Positions 4,573 through 5,414 of a stretch of DNA of 5,414 nt are shown one piece after another. The notes beneath the pieces are model-generated. The model was given only the letters and a program-made list of their open reading frames with translations. It searched no databases and was not told where the DNA came from. Position 1 is the first letter of the stretch. Every line of letters starts with the position of its first letter. This stretch comes from an uncultured Clostridia bacterium (GTDB taxonomy: Bacteria > Bacillota > Clostridia > Lachnospirales > Lachnospiraceae). Location of the stretch: contig CAMWWR010000159.1 in the NCBI GenBank assembly GCA_947178045.1, positions 1 through 5,414 of the forward strand, given 5' to 3'. The translations under genes were made by a program, and so were the position numbers.

Positions 4573-5301
4573 ATGAAAGGACGAAAGGAAGCGGACTGGC
4601 AGCGCGAATGTGAGCGCCTTGCGGAGGAATGTCACAGGCTGGCGGGCGAGAGGGCGGAGCTGGAATATCAGTGGAACGAGCTGAAGGCCTCCGTCGGGCA
4701 GCAGCGCGGGCAGGACGCGGAAATCCGCGCACTGCATGAAAATGTCCGCAGGCTGAAGCACGATATGAAAAATCATCTGATGGTGATCGCATCCTATCTG
4801 AACAGCGGGGATTATGCTGCGGCGAGGGTCTACACCTCGCAGATTCTGGACAAGCTGAATGCGGTTCACAGCTATATCGAGACGGGCAATCTGCTGATGA
4901 ACCATATTTTAAACGAAAAGCTGAACCTGGCAAGGGAACGGGGAATTTCGGTTAAGGCGGAGATTGAAAATCTTTCGTTTGGGCGCATGGAGAGTCTGGA
5001 TTTCTCGGCATTGCTCTCGAACCTGCTGGACAATGCCATTGAGGCGTGCCGCGCGGAAGAATCGCCGGAGCTTTTTGTTGGGATTACAAGGCGGAGGGAT
5101 TATGAGACAATCCTTGTGAAAAATAGGATTGCGGGTTCTGTGCTTATCCCTAACCCGCAGTTGCGCTCGACGAAGGAGGAAAAGGACGGGCATGGGATGG
5201 GAATTGCCCAGATTCGGAGTATTGTAGGAAAATATGACGGTATTTGTGATTTTTATGAGGAAGACGGGTGGTTTTGCGCGTGTTCGTTTATCCCTTTATA
5301 A
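4573..5301 (+). CDS. Soluble GHKL (AgrC/HPK10-like) sensor histidine kinase
   Basis: A 242-residue histidine kinase forming an operon with the LytTR regulator just upstream. Residues 1-60 are a charged, heptad-like coiled coil (ERLAEECHRLAGERAELEYQ). The phospho-acceptor is H63 in LKHDMKNHL, typical of the AgrC/HPK10 class. The GHKL ATPase domain shows the N-box SNLLDNAIEAC (149-159, N150 and N154) and a G-box GHGMG (206-210) after STKEEKDG. It should autophosphorylate H63 and pass the phosphate to D56 of the partner regulator. Most relatives are about 400-450 residues with several N-terminal membrane helices; this one has none, so it must sense a cytoplasmic signal or rely on another protein. 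GGGAGG upstream, with ATG 4573, fixes the start, and 22 bp separate it from the regulator stop. No upstream coding remnant of a membrane domain is visible, so it looks natively soluble rather than truncated. Confidence 0.9.
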   Translation: MKGRKEADWQRECERLAEECHRLAGERAELEYQWNELKASVGQQRGQDAEIRALHENVRRLKHDMKNHLMVIASYLNSGDYAAARVYTSQILDKLNAVHSYIETGNLLMNHILNEKLNLARERGISVKAEIENLSFGRMESLDFSALLSNLLDNAIEACRAEESPELFVGITRRRDYETILVKNRIAGSVLIPNPQLRSTKEEKDGHGMGIAQIRSIVGKYDGICDFYEEDGWFCACSFIPL

Positions 5302-5317
5302 GTGGTGTTTATCCCAG

Positions 5318-5357
5318 TCCCTTGCAATTTGAGATTGCAGGGGATATATTTATTTTG
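5318..5357 (+). terminator. Intrinsic terminator of the two-component operon
   Basis: TCCCTTGCAAT (5318-5328) pairs with ATTGCAGGGGA (5334-5344), 11 bp with one G-T, around a 5-nt loop. It is followed by the T-rich tract TATATTTATTTTG. It lies 17 bp after the kinase stop codon. Confidence 0.82.
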
Positions 5358-5414
5358 TGCCTAGTTGCCAAGGAAAGGGGAAAAGGGTTGTCGCAAGATG
5401 GTACATTTTTTGTT

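Noticed and set aside
5358..5414. Start of a further gene at the right edge (ATG 5398 or TTG 5388)
   Set aside because: The purine-rich stretch 5371-5387 could hold a ribosome binding site, but spacing is poor for the ATG and fewer than ten codons remain. On the minus strand an open frame ending near 5362 could equally be the tail of another gene. Nothing can be decided.
1..5414. CRISPR array, tRNA or rRNA genes, riboswitch
   Set aside because: No regularly spaced repeats, no cloverleaf with a GTTC-type T-loop and no rRNA or known riboswitch core sequence was seen on either strand.

Overview
The window looks like a chromosomal segment of an anaerobic Bacillota, most likely a gut Clostridia/Lachnospiraceae-type organism. 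This is inferred from strong AGGAGG-type ribosome binding sites, the MerR-methyltransferase and TVP38 families, an AgrA/AgrC-type (LytTR plus GHKL) two-component pair, and the style of the IS3-family transposase. No gene identifies a species.

Left part (1 to about 1110): a decayed IS3-family insertion sequence. The 3' two thirds of the transposase (orfB) are open and keep the full DDE triad. The 5' part is broken by two in-frame stops and a frame change, and the orfA tail is interrupted by a nearly perfect palindrome. Positions 999-1343 hold no convincing gene but several inverted repeats, the best being a perfect 17-bp-arm hairpin at 1251-1292.

Middle part (1344-2330): a compact unit with a good sigma-A promoter (1344-1372), a palindrome covering a start codon, a doubtful 70-codon ORF and a clear intrinsic terminator (1655-1699). 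It is followed by a small TVP38/TMEM64-family membrane protein gene.

Right part (2335-5301): a MerR regulator fused to a class I SAM-dependent methyltransferase runs leftward and converges on the TVP38 gene with only 4 bp between stop codons. Its promoter has a MerR signature: a 19-bp spacer filled by an ACCTTT-N9-AAAGGT dyad, which predicts autoregulation. Divergent from it is a two-gene operon: a LytTR response regulator and a GHKL histidine kinase with no membrane segment. The operon ends at an intrinsic terminator (5318-5357). The response regulator carries an extra in-frame block of about 33 residues inside its DNA-binding domain, encoded by a 99-bp stretch bounded by inverted repeats. 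This resembles a palindromic element inserted in frame and is the oddest coding feature of the window.

I see no evidence for a wholly new multi-gene system. The points most worth a second look are the LytTR insertion, the MerR-methyltransferase promoter, the hairpin region at 1223-1292 and the small unit at 1344-1699.
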